DNA of 64,000 nt. It comes from Streptomyces sp. BK340 (GTDB taxonomy: Bacteria > Actinomycetota > Actinomycetes > Streptomycetales > Streptomycetaceae). How positions within the stretch are numbered: position 1 is the first letter of the stretch; every line of letters starts with the position of its first letter. The stretch lies in NCBI RefSeq assembly GCF_007827595.1, contig NZ_VISR01000007.1, positions 186,001-250,000 on the forward strand. Direction: 5' to 3'. Both the position numbers and the translations under genes were made by a program. The notes under the pieces were generated by a model. The model did not search any database. It saw only the letters and a list, made by a program, of their open reading frames with translations, and was not told the DNA's origin. Positions 26,882 through 34,856 of this stretch are shown here, piece by piece.

Positions 26882-29758
26882 TCAGGGTCCGGCACCCAGC
26901 CCGACACGGGTCATGAGTCCGGCCAGGGCCGCGCGGGAGGGCACCGACGCCTTCCGGTAGATCGAGGACAGGTGCGTCTCGACGGTGCGTCGGCTGAGGT
27001 GGAGCCGAGCGGCGATGTCCTGGTTGCTCAGCCCCAGCGCCACGAGCTCGGCCACCTCCAGCTCACGGGCCGTCAGTTCCGCCAGCTGCGCCGGCACCGT
27101 CGCCGTCTCCGTCATCACCTGGGGGCGGATCAATTCGGCAAGGTCCACCAGCAGGCGCGCGCCGCCGGCGACGGCGATCCGGTGGGCCCGGTGCCACATC
27201 ACGGCGGCGCGCGCCCCCTGCCCGGTGCGCTGCGCCAGGGGCGCCGCCCGTAGCAGGGAGTACGCCTCCCACAGGGTCTGGCCGCAGCGGACGTATTCCT
27301 GTGCGGCCGCTTCGAGGAGCCGTACGGCCGTGCCGGTGTCGCCGTGGCGCTCGACCAGCGAGGCCTCGGCGCGCAGGGCGGCCGCGCGCTGACCGTCGAG
27401 ACCGAGCCGGTCGGCCTCGCGCCTCGCCTGTGCGGCCCAGCGCACCGCCTGGTCCACGTCACCGGCGGCGAGGGCCGCGCCCACGAGGGTGTCGAGCTGG
27501 CCCGGACGGATCGACGGTTGCAGCAGCGGCAGTTCAGCGCCGCCGCCTGCCGTCGTGATGGCCTCCTGTGCGCGGTGGGGGTCTCCGCTCACGTACGTCG
27601 CGTGCCCGAGCATGCACCAGGCCAGGGAGGACCACCAGCCCCTGCTCCGGCCTGCCGCGGCGACGGCCTCCTCGCCGGTGGCCAGGGCGCTGCCGTCCCC
27701 CAGCGGGCGCACCAGCAACAGCACCAGTGTCTTGATGGCCAGGGTGAAGCCCAGGAGTTCGTCGCTGCCCGCGGCCCGGGCGATGGACTCCGCCTCCTCG
27801 GCGGCCTCCAGCGCGGACGGCAGCCGGCAGGTGGTGAGGTGGACGAAGGCCCGGCTCGTCAACAGGTGGGGCAGGACATGGAGTTGTCCGGTGCGGCGGG
27901 CGATGCGGAGCCCTCGGGTGATGTGCCGCTCGGCGTCGCCGTAGCGCTCCAGCAGGGTTTCCGCCCAGGCCAGCCAGACCAGCGCCTCGCACAGATCCGC
28001 GAGACCGGGATCGGTCAGCGCGTCGGCGAGTGAACCGGCGGCATCGGCGAAACGAGCCGCCGCCTCCGTCTCCCCCTCGTACGCCTCACCCAGGGCTGCC
28101 AGGGCCAGCGCCGCCGCCTCGCCGCTCGGATGGTCGTGGCAACGTGCGACGGCGACAGCCTCCGCGACGTCCTCGCGTGCCTCCGGATAGGACGCGGTCA
28201 GCAGGGCGGACATCCCGAGAGCCAGTCGCAGGGAGACCGCCTGGGTGGGTGACGGGCCGGGATCGCGGGACAGCTCACGGCGCAGCAGGGCGGTGGCCTC
28301 GGGGGAGTGGCCGAGGTGCCGCTCCATCACAGCGCACTGGGCGACGGCCTGCGTACGCAGTTCAGGATGGCCCTTGCCGGCCGTCTCGATCAGGATGTGC
28401 AGCAGGTCCCGGCTCTCCTGGAGGCTCCCGCTGACGCCCAGCGCGCGGGCTCTGGCCAGGACCAGTTCGCCGCGTTCTGCGAAACGCTCGGGGCTGTCCG
28501 GCATATGAGTGAGGACGACATCCAGCAGATGGGCGGCCGTCGCCGGCGCGGTCGCCGCGAACCCTGCGGCGGCCTCGACGAGCACCTGTGCGGCCTGCGG
28601 GTCCCAGCCGGTCAGCGACCTTTCGACGTGGCGGGCCCGCTCGGTGGCGGGAGCGCCGCCACGGGCCAGTTCGCGCGCGGCACGGCGATGGACCTCGGCC
28701 CGCCACCCCGGCGCGGTTCCCTCGTAGACCAGGGCCCGGAGCAGGGGATGGCGCAGCGCCCACCGGCCGCCCGGCCCTGGGCGCAGCAGATCCCGCACGA
28801 CCAGGGCACCGGTCCCGCTCTCGATGTCCTGGGGTGACAGTCCGGTCGCCACGGTCAGCATGCCGGGCGTCGCGTGGTCGCCGAGCGCCGCGACCGCCTC
28901 GACGAGCCGGCTCTGCGGCTCGGTGAGCGTGGCCAACTCGTCGAGCAGCAGCGCGGCGAGCCCACCGGGTACGCCGATCGGGTCCAGGCCGTCGCCGTGT
29001 CCGTGGGGTGTGTGGCCGTGCGGTGACACCCCCGTGCGGTAGGCGTGCACCAGGGCGAACAGATACAGGGGGTTGCCCTCGCTGGCGGCGTGCAGCTGCT
29101 TGGCCCGGTCCTCGGGAACGCCGGGAGCCAGCGCCCGGACGGATTCCTGCTCGGAGAGCGGCTCCAGGGCGAGCTGGAGCACGGCTCCGCCGGCTGCGCC
29201 GCGCGTCAGCGCCGCGGTCAGAGAGATCGGTGTCTGCCGGATCCGCCGGGCCACCACCAGGAGGACGCGTCCACGCGCAGGGTGCCGGACCAGGTGGTCC
29301 ACGAGCTCGCGGGAGGCGGGATCCGCCCAGTGCAGGTCGTCCAGGGCCAGCACCAGACCCCGCTCACCCAGGTGCGTCAGGAACGCGGCGATCGCACGAT
29401 GCAGCTCGAACCGGGCGGCGGTGCCTTCGGCGGATCCGTCGCGCGGCCCCTTCCGGATGCCGCACAGCACCGAGCGCGCTTCGGCGAGGGCGGGGTCGGC
29501 GTCCTGTGGGCCTGGGTCGGCCAACGCGTCGGTGAACAACTGGTAGGGGACGTGCTGTTCGTACTCCGCGGCCCGGCCGCGCAGTACGGTGAACCCGGTT
29601 GTGCGGGCCCGCGCGCACACTTCGTCGAGCAACTTGCTCTTGCCGATGCCGGGTTCACCGACGATGTCGACGACCTTCGGCAGGTCTGACCCGCCCAGGT
29701 CCGCAAGGAGGGCGTCCAGCCGTGCGAGTTCCGACGACCTGCCCACCAGTCCTGCCAC
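26882..29758 (-). CDS. LAL-type (AAA ATPase-LuxR) transcriptional regulator
   Basis: A 958-residue large ATP-binding LuxR regulator. Walker A is GEPGIGKSKL near residue 35 and Walker B is LVLALDDLHWAD near 140. A long helical repeat domain spans about 400-880. The LuxR helix-turn-helix is at the C-terminus: LTARELEVAELVALGLSNQD then LHLSRRTVETHLSSIYRKA. Such proteins usually activate nearby operons in response to an inducer bound by the repeat region. The GTG at 29758 has only a weak ribosome-binding match (GGGGGGCGAC). It is divergent from the TPR-like protein gene at 30217, a possible target. Confidence 0.9.
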   Translation of the reverse strand: MAGLVGRSSELARLDALLADLGGSDLPKVVDIVGEPGIGKSKLLDEVCARARTTGFTVLRGRAAEYEQHVPYQLFTDALADPGPQDADPALAEARSVLCGIRKGPRDGSAEGTAARFELHRAIAAFLTHLGERGLVLALDDLHWADPASRELVDHLVRHPARGRVLLVVARRIRQTPISLTAALTRGAAGGAVLQLALEPLSEQESVRALAPGVPEDRAKQLHAASEGNPLYLFALVHAYRTGVSPHGHTPHGHGDGLDPIGVPGGLAALLLDELATLTEPQSRLVEAVAALGDHATPGMLTVATGLSPQDIESGTGALVVRDLLRPGPGGRWALRHPLLRALVYEGTAPGWRAEVHRRAARELARGGAPATERARHVERSLTGWDPQAAQVLVEAAAGFAATAPATAAHLLDVVLTHMPDSPERFAERGELVLARARALGVSGSLQESRDLLHILIETAGKGHPELRTQAVAQCAVMERHLGHSPEATALLRRELSRDPGPSPTQAVSLRLALGMSALLTASYPEAREDVAEAVAVARCHDHPSGEAAALALAALGEAYEGETEAAARFADAAGSLADALTDPGLADLCEALVWLAWAETLLERYGDAERHITRGLRIARRTGQLHVLPHLLTSRAFVHLTTCRLPSALEAAEEAESIARAAGSDELLGFTLAIKTLVLLLVRPLGDGSALATGEEAVAAAGRSRGWWSSLAWCMLGHATYVSGDPHRAQEAITTAGGGAELPLLQPSIRPGQLDTLVGAALAAGDVDQAVRWAAQARREADRLGLDGQRAAALRAEASLVERHGDTGTAVRLLEAAAQEYVRCGQTLWEAYSLLRAAPLAQRTGQGARAAVMWHRAHRIAVAGGARLLVDLAELIRPQVMTETATVPAQLAELTARELEVAELVALGLSNQDIAARLHLSRRTVETHLSSIYRKASVPSRAALAGLMTRVGLGAGP

Positions 29759-30216
29759 GCCGTCGCCCCCCGCTCAGCCGGTGACCTGCTCACCCGCGTC
29801 GATGTTCGTTCCCCACAGTTCACCCTATGGGGCCGCACAGCCGGCACCAGGTGCCCGGGGCCGGATGGGCCGCAGGGCGGAGCAAGAAGGGTGCGCCGCC
29901 CGGCTTCCCGCCCGGAGTCGGCTGTACGACGGAGGCACCGGCTCGGCCGGACATCGTCTCGTCGGCACTCGTGTCACAACCGGGCCTACGCCTTCGGAGA
30001 CCTCCAGGCCGTGTTACCGGATCGGCTGACCTCCCGGCGACTTCCGGGCGGCTGCTGGTGAAGCGCGGCTTTTGAACTTCCGAGCCCCGGCATGGGACTT
30101 CCGTGATGACCTACGTGATTCCACGGACCCGTGGCCATGCTGTGCGCGGCAGAATCGGTGTCCAGGCCGACCGGGGAGACCGGCGCCCACGGAAGTATCA
30201 GGGGAGCACCACAGGC
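29759..30216. other. Divergent intergenic region
   Basis: This 458 bp lies between the LAL regulator and the repeat-protein gene. It must hold promoters for both, but I see no clear promoter pair, RNA gene or relic. An upstream in-frame ATG at 30103 could extend the repeat-protein gene into it. Confidence 0.35.
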
Positions 30217-31626
30217 ATGCTGGACCGGCTGGACAACTGGGGCACCTGGCTCCGGGCGAAGCGGGATGCGGAGGAGGGCGACGGCCTGGCCCCCGAGAAC
30301 GACGCCGGCCGGGACATCCTTCGCAGCGGGTTCGAGCCGTGCCTGGCTGCGGTTCTGCGTCTGTCGGCGTGGTGCGACGCGGTCAGAGGCGACAAGTGGG
30401 ATCCCCGCTGGTTCACTACGGGGCTGGCCCGCTCGGGCCGGCTCGCCCGCGCGGCTGAGCTGGCGTACACGATCAGCGATCAGAACCGCCAGGGTGACGT
30501 GCTGGTGGAACTGGTGCAGGCCGCGGCCGGCGCCGGAGATCTTCGGGGCGCCCAGGCGCTGGTCGAATCGATTCCCCGGCGTCCACTGCGGGACCGGGCA
30601 CTGGTCGCCCTGCTCCTGGCGGGGGCCCGGACCGGCGCACACGACAGGGCTGCGGCCCTGGCAGAAGGGCTCCGCTATCCGCACGAGCAGCTCAGGGCCT
30701 GGGCCATGCTGGCGAAGGTGGCGGCCTGCAACGGCGACACCCGTCACGCGCTCAGGTTCGCCGCTCGTGCCGAGGAGATGAGCCGTCACGTCCCCGCCGA
30801 CGAGCTGTGGTCGGTGAACGTACTGGTCCTGCTCGTGGAGGTGGCCGCCGCCACCGGCGACCAGGTCCGGGCCGGTGAGTTCGCCGACCGCGTGGAGGAC
30901 TTCGCACGAGCCTGGAGGAACCGTTACCGGCGGCTCGACCCTGAGAAGGAACGGATGCTCGCGGCTGTCCTGGCCTCCGAAGCCCGCAGAGGAGACCTGG
31001 ACCGGATCGACGCCCTCCTGCGCCGCTCCCCGAGAGCACCCCTCGATGGCGCGGTCCTGGCGGCTGTGCTGGACGCGGTCGCCGACACCGCAGGCCAGGA
31101 CGTGGCCCTCGCCCTGGCCGACCGGGCGGAGACACTGCTCGGCACCGACGACGAACTCTTCGGCCGGGACGATCTGCTGAGGGCAGTGACACTCCTGTTG
31201 GCCCGGCACGGGCAGGTGGAGCGGGCCACAGCCCTCACCGACTCGGTCGACTCTCCCGAGGTGCGCGCGCAACGGCTGGCACACATCGTCCGGGAGGTCG
31301 CACGCCGCGGCGACTGGGACCGGGCCGAGGCCGTCGTTCACTCGATCGCCTACCGCTGGGCACAGGCCGAGGCACTCGTCGAAGTCGTCCGGGAGCTCGC
31401 ACGCCACGGCGACTGGGACCGGGCCGAGGCACTCGCCCGCTCGATTCCCTACCGCTCGCCCCGAACCGAAGCCATGGTCGTACTCGCCACGGCGGCAGAG
31501 CCGTCCCAGGCCCGCAGATTCGCCGCACAGGCCGTGGTCCTCGACGGCTGGAGCTCTGTCTTCCGGCTTCTGGACCGGATCGCGCCCGGCTCAGCGGCCG
31601 CCGTCGTCGATCAGATGGTGAGCTGA
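30217..31626 (+). CDS. TPR-like alpha-repeat protein
   Basis: A 469-residue protein built almost wholly of helical repeats, such as DRAAALAEGLRYPHEQLRAW and RGDWDRAEAVVHSIAYR. It lacks signal peptide, membrane segment or catalytic motif, so it is probably a cytoplasmic scaffold. The last two repeats are nearly identical 33-residue units. I use the ATG at 30217, where the protein-like composition begins and GGGGAG lies 10 nt upstream; an ATG at 30103 would add 38 residues. The WD40-type gene follows after 67 bp on the same strand, so the two probably form one unit. Function unknown. Confidence 0.65.
   Translation: MLDRLDNWGTWLRAKRDAEEGDGLAPENDAGRDILRSGFEPCLAAVLRLSAWCDAVRGDKWDPRWFTTGLARSGRLARAAELAYTISDQNRQGDVLVELVQAAAGAGDLRGAQALVESIPRRPLRDRALVALLLAGARTGAHDRAAALAEGLRYPHEQLRAWAMLAKVAACNGDTRHALRFAARAEEMSRHVPADELWSVNVLVLLVEVAAATGDQVRAGEFADRVEDFARAWRNRYRRLDPEKERMLAAVLASEARRGDLDRIDALLRRSPRAPLDGAVLAAVLDAVADTAGQDVALALADRAETLLGTDDELFGRDDLLRAVTLLLARHGQVERATALTDSVDSPEVRAQRLAHIVREVARRGDWDRAEAVVHSIAYRWAQAEALVEVVRELARHGDWDRAEALARSIPYRSPRTEAMVVLATAAEPSQARRFAAQAVVLDGWSSVFRLLDRIAPGSAAAVVDQMVS
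31287..31484 (+). repeat. Tandem 99 bp coding repeat
   Basis: Two copies of a 33-codon unit (31287-31385 and 31386-31484) share long identical stretches around the codons for GDWDRAEA. It looks like a recent internal duplication in the repeat protein. Confidence 0.6.
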
Positions 31627-31693
31627 TGTGCGCGGAGTGGCTGCCAGATGCCGTGCGCCCCGGTCGTCAGAGTTGATGGAGAGTTCTCATCCC

Positions 31694-33253
31694 ATGATTC
31701 CCAAGCTGCCCTTGCAGAGCCCCCGTTGGCTCGACCTCCACGGTGTGGCGGTCGAGGAGGTGGAGAAGGTCCTGGGGGCGATGGCGTCCACGGGTGCCAC
31801 CGACACCGGTGACGAATGGAAAGCCGCCTGGAGGTGCGTGGCCGACGGCCTGTTGCAGCAGGAAACCGTCTTCGACGGAGCCTACGCAGTGCTGCCCCAC
31901 CTCGTCGAGGTGGCAGCGGCGCAGTCTCCGGCGCTGTTCGTGGACCTGTGGGTGGACATGGGACTCATGGTGACCGCGGAGGGCGGTGCTCCCGTCCCTG
32001 CCGATCTCGAGGAAGGGTTCCGTGCCGCACTTCGTCCGGCCGAGCAGGCGGCTGTGCGAAGCTTCCTCGCCGCCGACAGTCCTGCGACGGACTGCGCCTA
32101 CCTCGCGCTCTCCTGCGTGGCTCTCGCCGGTCACCACATGGGCAGGACGCTGTGGTGGTTCCTCGTGCCCGAGGAACGTCATCTCCAGCTGGTGTGCCCC
32201 GGGTGCGACATCGACACCGAGATCCCCGAGTTCTTCGTCGACCCCCTGCGTCCGCCCTTCCAGGCGCCGGGATTGCCCGATCCCGCTCACGTCCGTCAGG
32301 GAGAACACCCCTGGGGCGAGGTCGCCGCGGCGTTGCGGGAAGCGGCGCTGGGGGAGGGATGGGAACCCTTCCTGAGGGTGGCACGCGCGGTCGCGGCGGC
32401 GGGCGTACCCCCCGAGACGCCGGGGCAGGCCGTCCTCTGCCTGGTCGCCGCCATGGTCGCGGTCAAGGGCACCCCGGAATGGACCGGCAGGGAATGGGCC
32501 CGGAAACTGATGTTGCTGACCGGATGCTTTCGCTGCCCGAACTGCGAGCGGACGTGGACGATCGCCGACTGTCTGGCGGATGCTCCCGGCGGCGCGCACC
32601 CTCAGGACCATGCCGGGCAGGCGTGGACGATCGCCGACTGGTCGGCCACCGCGGTGGCGTCCGCGGCGGCCGGGCGAGCCGATGCGGCGGTGACCGGGCT
32701 TCGGCGCGACGGGAGCGCTCTGCTCGCGGCCGACGGCACGTCCCGGGGCCGTATGACCGTGTTCGCCGATTCCGCGCCCGGCTCTCACGAGGGCGTCAAC
32801 TCGCTGGCGGTCGTGTCACGATCCGGCGGACCGACTCTTGTGGCGGGAGCCGGAGACAGGGGCGTGGTGTGGCTGTGGGACATGGCGGACGGCCGGCTTC
32901 GTCATGACCCGCTGCCGGGACATCCCGACCCCGTCAGGTCGATGACGGCCCTTCCTCTGCCTGAGGGGCACATCCTGCTGGCGAGCGGGGGCGACACCGG
33001 GACGATCGCCCTGTGGGACCCGATCACGGGGCGTCCGGTCCGCGAACCGGCCGGCAACTGGCTCGGCGCGGTGAGCGGGATGTGCATCGCGACCGTGCCG
33101 GACGGCCGGACCCTGCTCGTCACCGCTACGTCCCGAGGCGCGGTCCGGTTGCGCGATCCGTCGACGGGTGAGTCGGTCGGGCGTCTCAACCCTTACGGCC
33201 GTCCGATCGAATCGATCGCCGCGGTCCGGATCGCGCTCCCGGCCACACGTTGA
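31694..33253 (+). CDS. WD40-type beta-propeller protein, N-terminal part (gene interrupted by frameshift)
   Basis: This 519-residue frame has an unassigned N-terminal domain (about 1-340) with two zinc-like cysteine pairs, CPGCDID and CFRCPNC. Three WD40-like blades follow: GVVWLWDMADGRL, GTIALWDPITGRP and GAVRLRDPSTGES. It stops at 33253 in the middle of a blade. The next blades continue in another frame from about 33243. The likely start is ATG 31694; ATG 31676 is an alternative. It probably forms an operon with the helical repeat protein. A role as a sensor or scaffold is inferred only from architecture. Confidence 0.65.
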   Translation: MIPKLPLQSPRWLDLHGVAVEEVEKVLGAMASTGATDTGDEWKAAWRCVADGLLQQETVFDGAYAVLPHLVEVAAAQSPALFVDLWVDMGLMVTAEGGAPVPADLEEGFRAALRPAEQAAVRSFLAADSPATDCAYLALSCVALAGHHMGRTLWWFLVPEERHLQLVCPGCDIDTEIPEFFVDPLRPPFQAPGLPDPAHVRQGEHPWGEVAAALREAALGEGWEPFLRVARAVAAAGVPPETPGQAVLCLVAAMVAVKGTPEWTGREWARKLMLLTGCFRCPNCERTWTIADCLADAPGGAHPQDHAGQAWTIADWSATAVASAAAGRADAAVTGLRRDGSALLAADGTSRGRMTVFADSAPGSHEGVNSLAVVSRSGGPTLVAGAGDRGVVWLWDMADGRLRHDPLPGHPDPVRSMTALPLPEGHILLASGGDTGTIALWDPITGRPVREPAGNWLGAVSGMCIATVPDGRTLLVTATSRGAVRLRDPSTGESVGRLNPYGRPIESIAAVRIALPATR

Positions 33254-33726
33254 TCGCGGCCTCGGACAGGCAGGGTGACGTACACATGTGGGATCCGGCC
33301 GTCGACGACCCCTGGGAACCGGGCGCGGCAGTACCGCTGAGCAAACGGGCACTCGAGGAGCTCCGTCACCGCGTGGCAGCCGTGGCAGCTGTGCCCCTGC
33401 GCGACCGTACGCTGCTGGCCACAGGCGATCGCAACGGCGTGGTCATGCTGTGGGATCCCGCGACCGGTGCCCCGGTCGGTGACGGCCTGCCCCCGGACGG
33501 TCCCGGCAGCTCACTGACGGCCATGGCTGTCACCACGCTCCCGGGCCGCGGCACCGTCCTCCTCACCGGGAGCAAGCAGGGACGCAGCCTGCGGGTATGG
33601 GAACCGGAGACCGGCACGGTGCAGCACATCGACCTGGACGTGGCGGTCACCTGCCTGGCTGCCGCTGGTTCCGAGGTGATCGTCGGACATGACTGCGGGG
33701 TCTTCGGCCTCTCGCTCACCATGTAG
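33250..33726 (+). CDS. WD40-type beta-propeller protein, C-terminal part after frameshift
   Basis: This 158-residue frame starts at a TTG with no ribosome-binding site. It holds three more propeller blades: GDVHMWDPAVDDP, GVVMLWDPATGAP and RSLRVWEPETGTV. It continues the interrupted upstream gene. If four bases (for example GACG) are restored after 33237, the text reads LPDGHTLIAAS, matching PDGRTLLVTA and PEGHILLASG in the earlier blades. Whether the break is genuine or a sequencing error cannot be told from the sequence. Confidence 0.6.
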   Translation: MIAASDRQGDVHMWDPAVDDPWEPGAAVPLSKRALEELRHRVAAVAAVPLRDRTLLATGDRNGVVMLWDPATGAPVGDGLPPDGPGSSLTAMAVTTLPGRGTVLLTGSKQGRSLRVWEPETGTVQHIDLDVAVTCLAAAGSEVIVGHDCGVFGLSLTM

Positions 33727-33945
33727 TACGGCCGCTCGCTTCAGTCGGCGTGACGGCGGACCGCGCATGCTCGGGCGGCGTTGCTCATGCCGACCCGTTC
33801 AGCGGTTTCTGCGGCGGACTTGCGTAGTGGACTGCGTGATTGCGCGGATGCGGGACCGTGCCCCGGGCTGCGTACTGTGCACATGCCAACAGGCCCGGCC
33901 GAAGAAGGTACTTCGGCGGGCCACTTTCGACCAGGGGGGATTCAC

Positions 33946-34797
33946 ATGCGTACGCATGCCACGGCCGCCGTCGTTTCCGGTGCCATCGTTGTGTCCGCGC
34001 TCGCACTTCCGGCAGCCGCTCAGGCGGCGGAGCGTCCGGGGGCCTCCGCAGGGCTCGGCGACTTCACCGCGAAGACCGCCCACCCGGACACCTCGCTGGG
34101 CAACATCACCTTCTCGAAGGCCGTCATCAACGGCGGCAAGGACATCGTCCTGGGCGTCACCACCAAGAAGACGGTCATCGTCACCTACACCGCCACCAGT
34201 TCGAGCGGCGTCGCGCTCACGGAAGCCTTTCTCTGGCAGGGCACCGACAGCTCCAGCACGGACACCATCACCGGTTCTCTGGGTACCGGCGACGACCCCG
34301 TCTGCACCGAGTCGACGACCCGGACCGGTGTCTACAGCTGCAAGGCCGTCTTCCACATCAACGCGGCTTCCGATCTGAAGAACAACGGTGTCGCCGGGAC
34401 CTGGAAGCTGTTCCTCGGCGGCTACGACCTCTACGCGAACGCCAGCTACGACGACGACGTCGCCACCACCAGGATCAAGAAGGCCTCCCAGCTGACCCTC
34501 GACGCCACCCCGGAACCGGTGAGGAAGGGCAGGACCGTCACCGTCACCGGCAAGCTGAAGCGTGCCGACTGGAACGCCGGCACGTACGTGGGTGCCACAG
34601 GACAGAAGGTGCTGCTGCAGTACCGGAAGAAGGGCAGCCACACCTACACCACCCTGAAGACGGTCACCAGCGGCGCCGGCGGCGCGCTCAGGACCACCAC
34701 CAGGGCCACGGCCGACGGCTACTACCGCTTCTCCTTCGCGACCAGCACCACCACCGCCGCCTCCACGTCGGCCGACGACTACGTCGACGTCAGGTAG
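33946..34797 (+). CDS. Secreted protein with C-terminal Ig-like domain
   Basis: A 283-residue exported protein. The signal peptide MRTHATAAVVSGAIVVSALA is followed by AAQAAE, a good signal peptidase site. Residues about 50-165 form an unassigned domain with one cysteine pair (DDPVCTEST, VYSCKAVF). Residues about 175-283 look like an Ig-like/beta-sandwich repeat common in secreted streptomycete proteins (SQLTLDATPEPVRKGRTVTV, GQKVLLQYRKKGSHTYTTLK), ending DDYVDVR. The ATG at 33946 has AGGGGG just upstream. It stands alone, convergent with the next LAL regulator. No enzymatic motif is visible. Confidence 0.78.
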   Translation: MRTHATAAVVSGAIVVSALALPAAAQAAERPGASAGLGDFTAKTAHPDTSLGNITFSKAVINGGKDIVLGVTTKKTVIVTYTATSSSGVALTEAFLWQGTDSSSTDTITGSLGTGDDPVCTESTTRTGVYSCKAVFHINAASDLKNNGVAGTWKLFLGGYDLYANASYDDDVATTRIKKASQLTLDATPEPVRKGRTVTVTGKLKRADWNAGTYVGATGQKVLLQYRKKGSHTYTTLKTVTSGAGGALRTTTRATADGYYRFSFATSTTTAASTSADDYVDVR

Positions 34798-34856
34798 CGC
34801 CCGGCCGGCAGCGTGTGGAAGGAGGGCGGCTTGCGGAGGATCCCTGGCCGGGTGCC

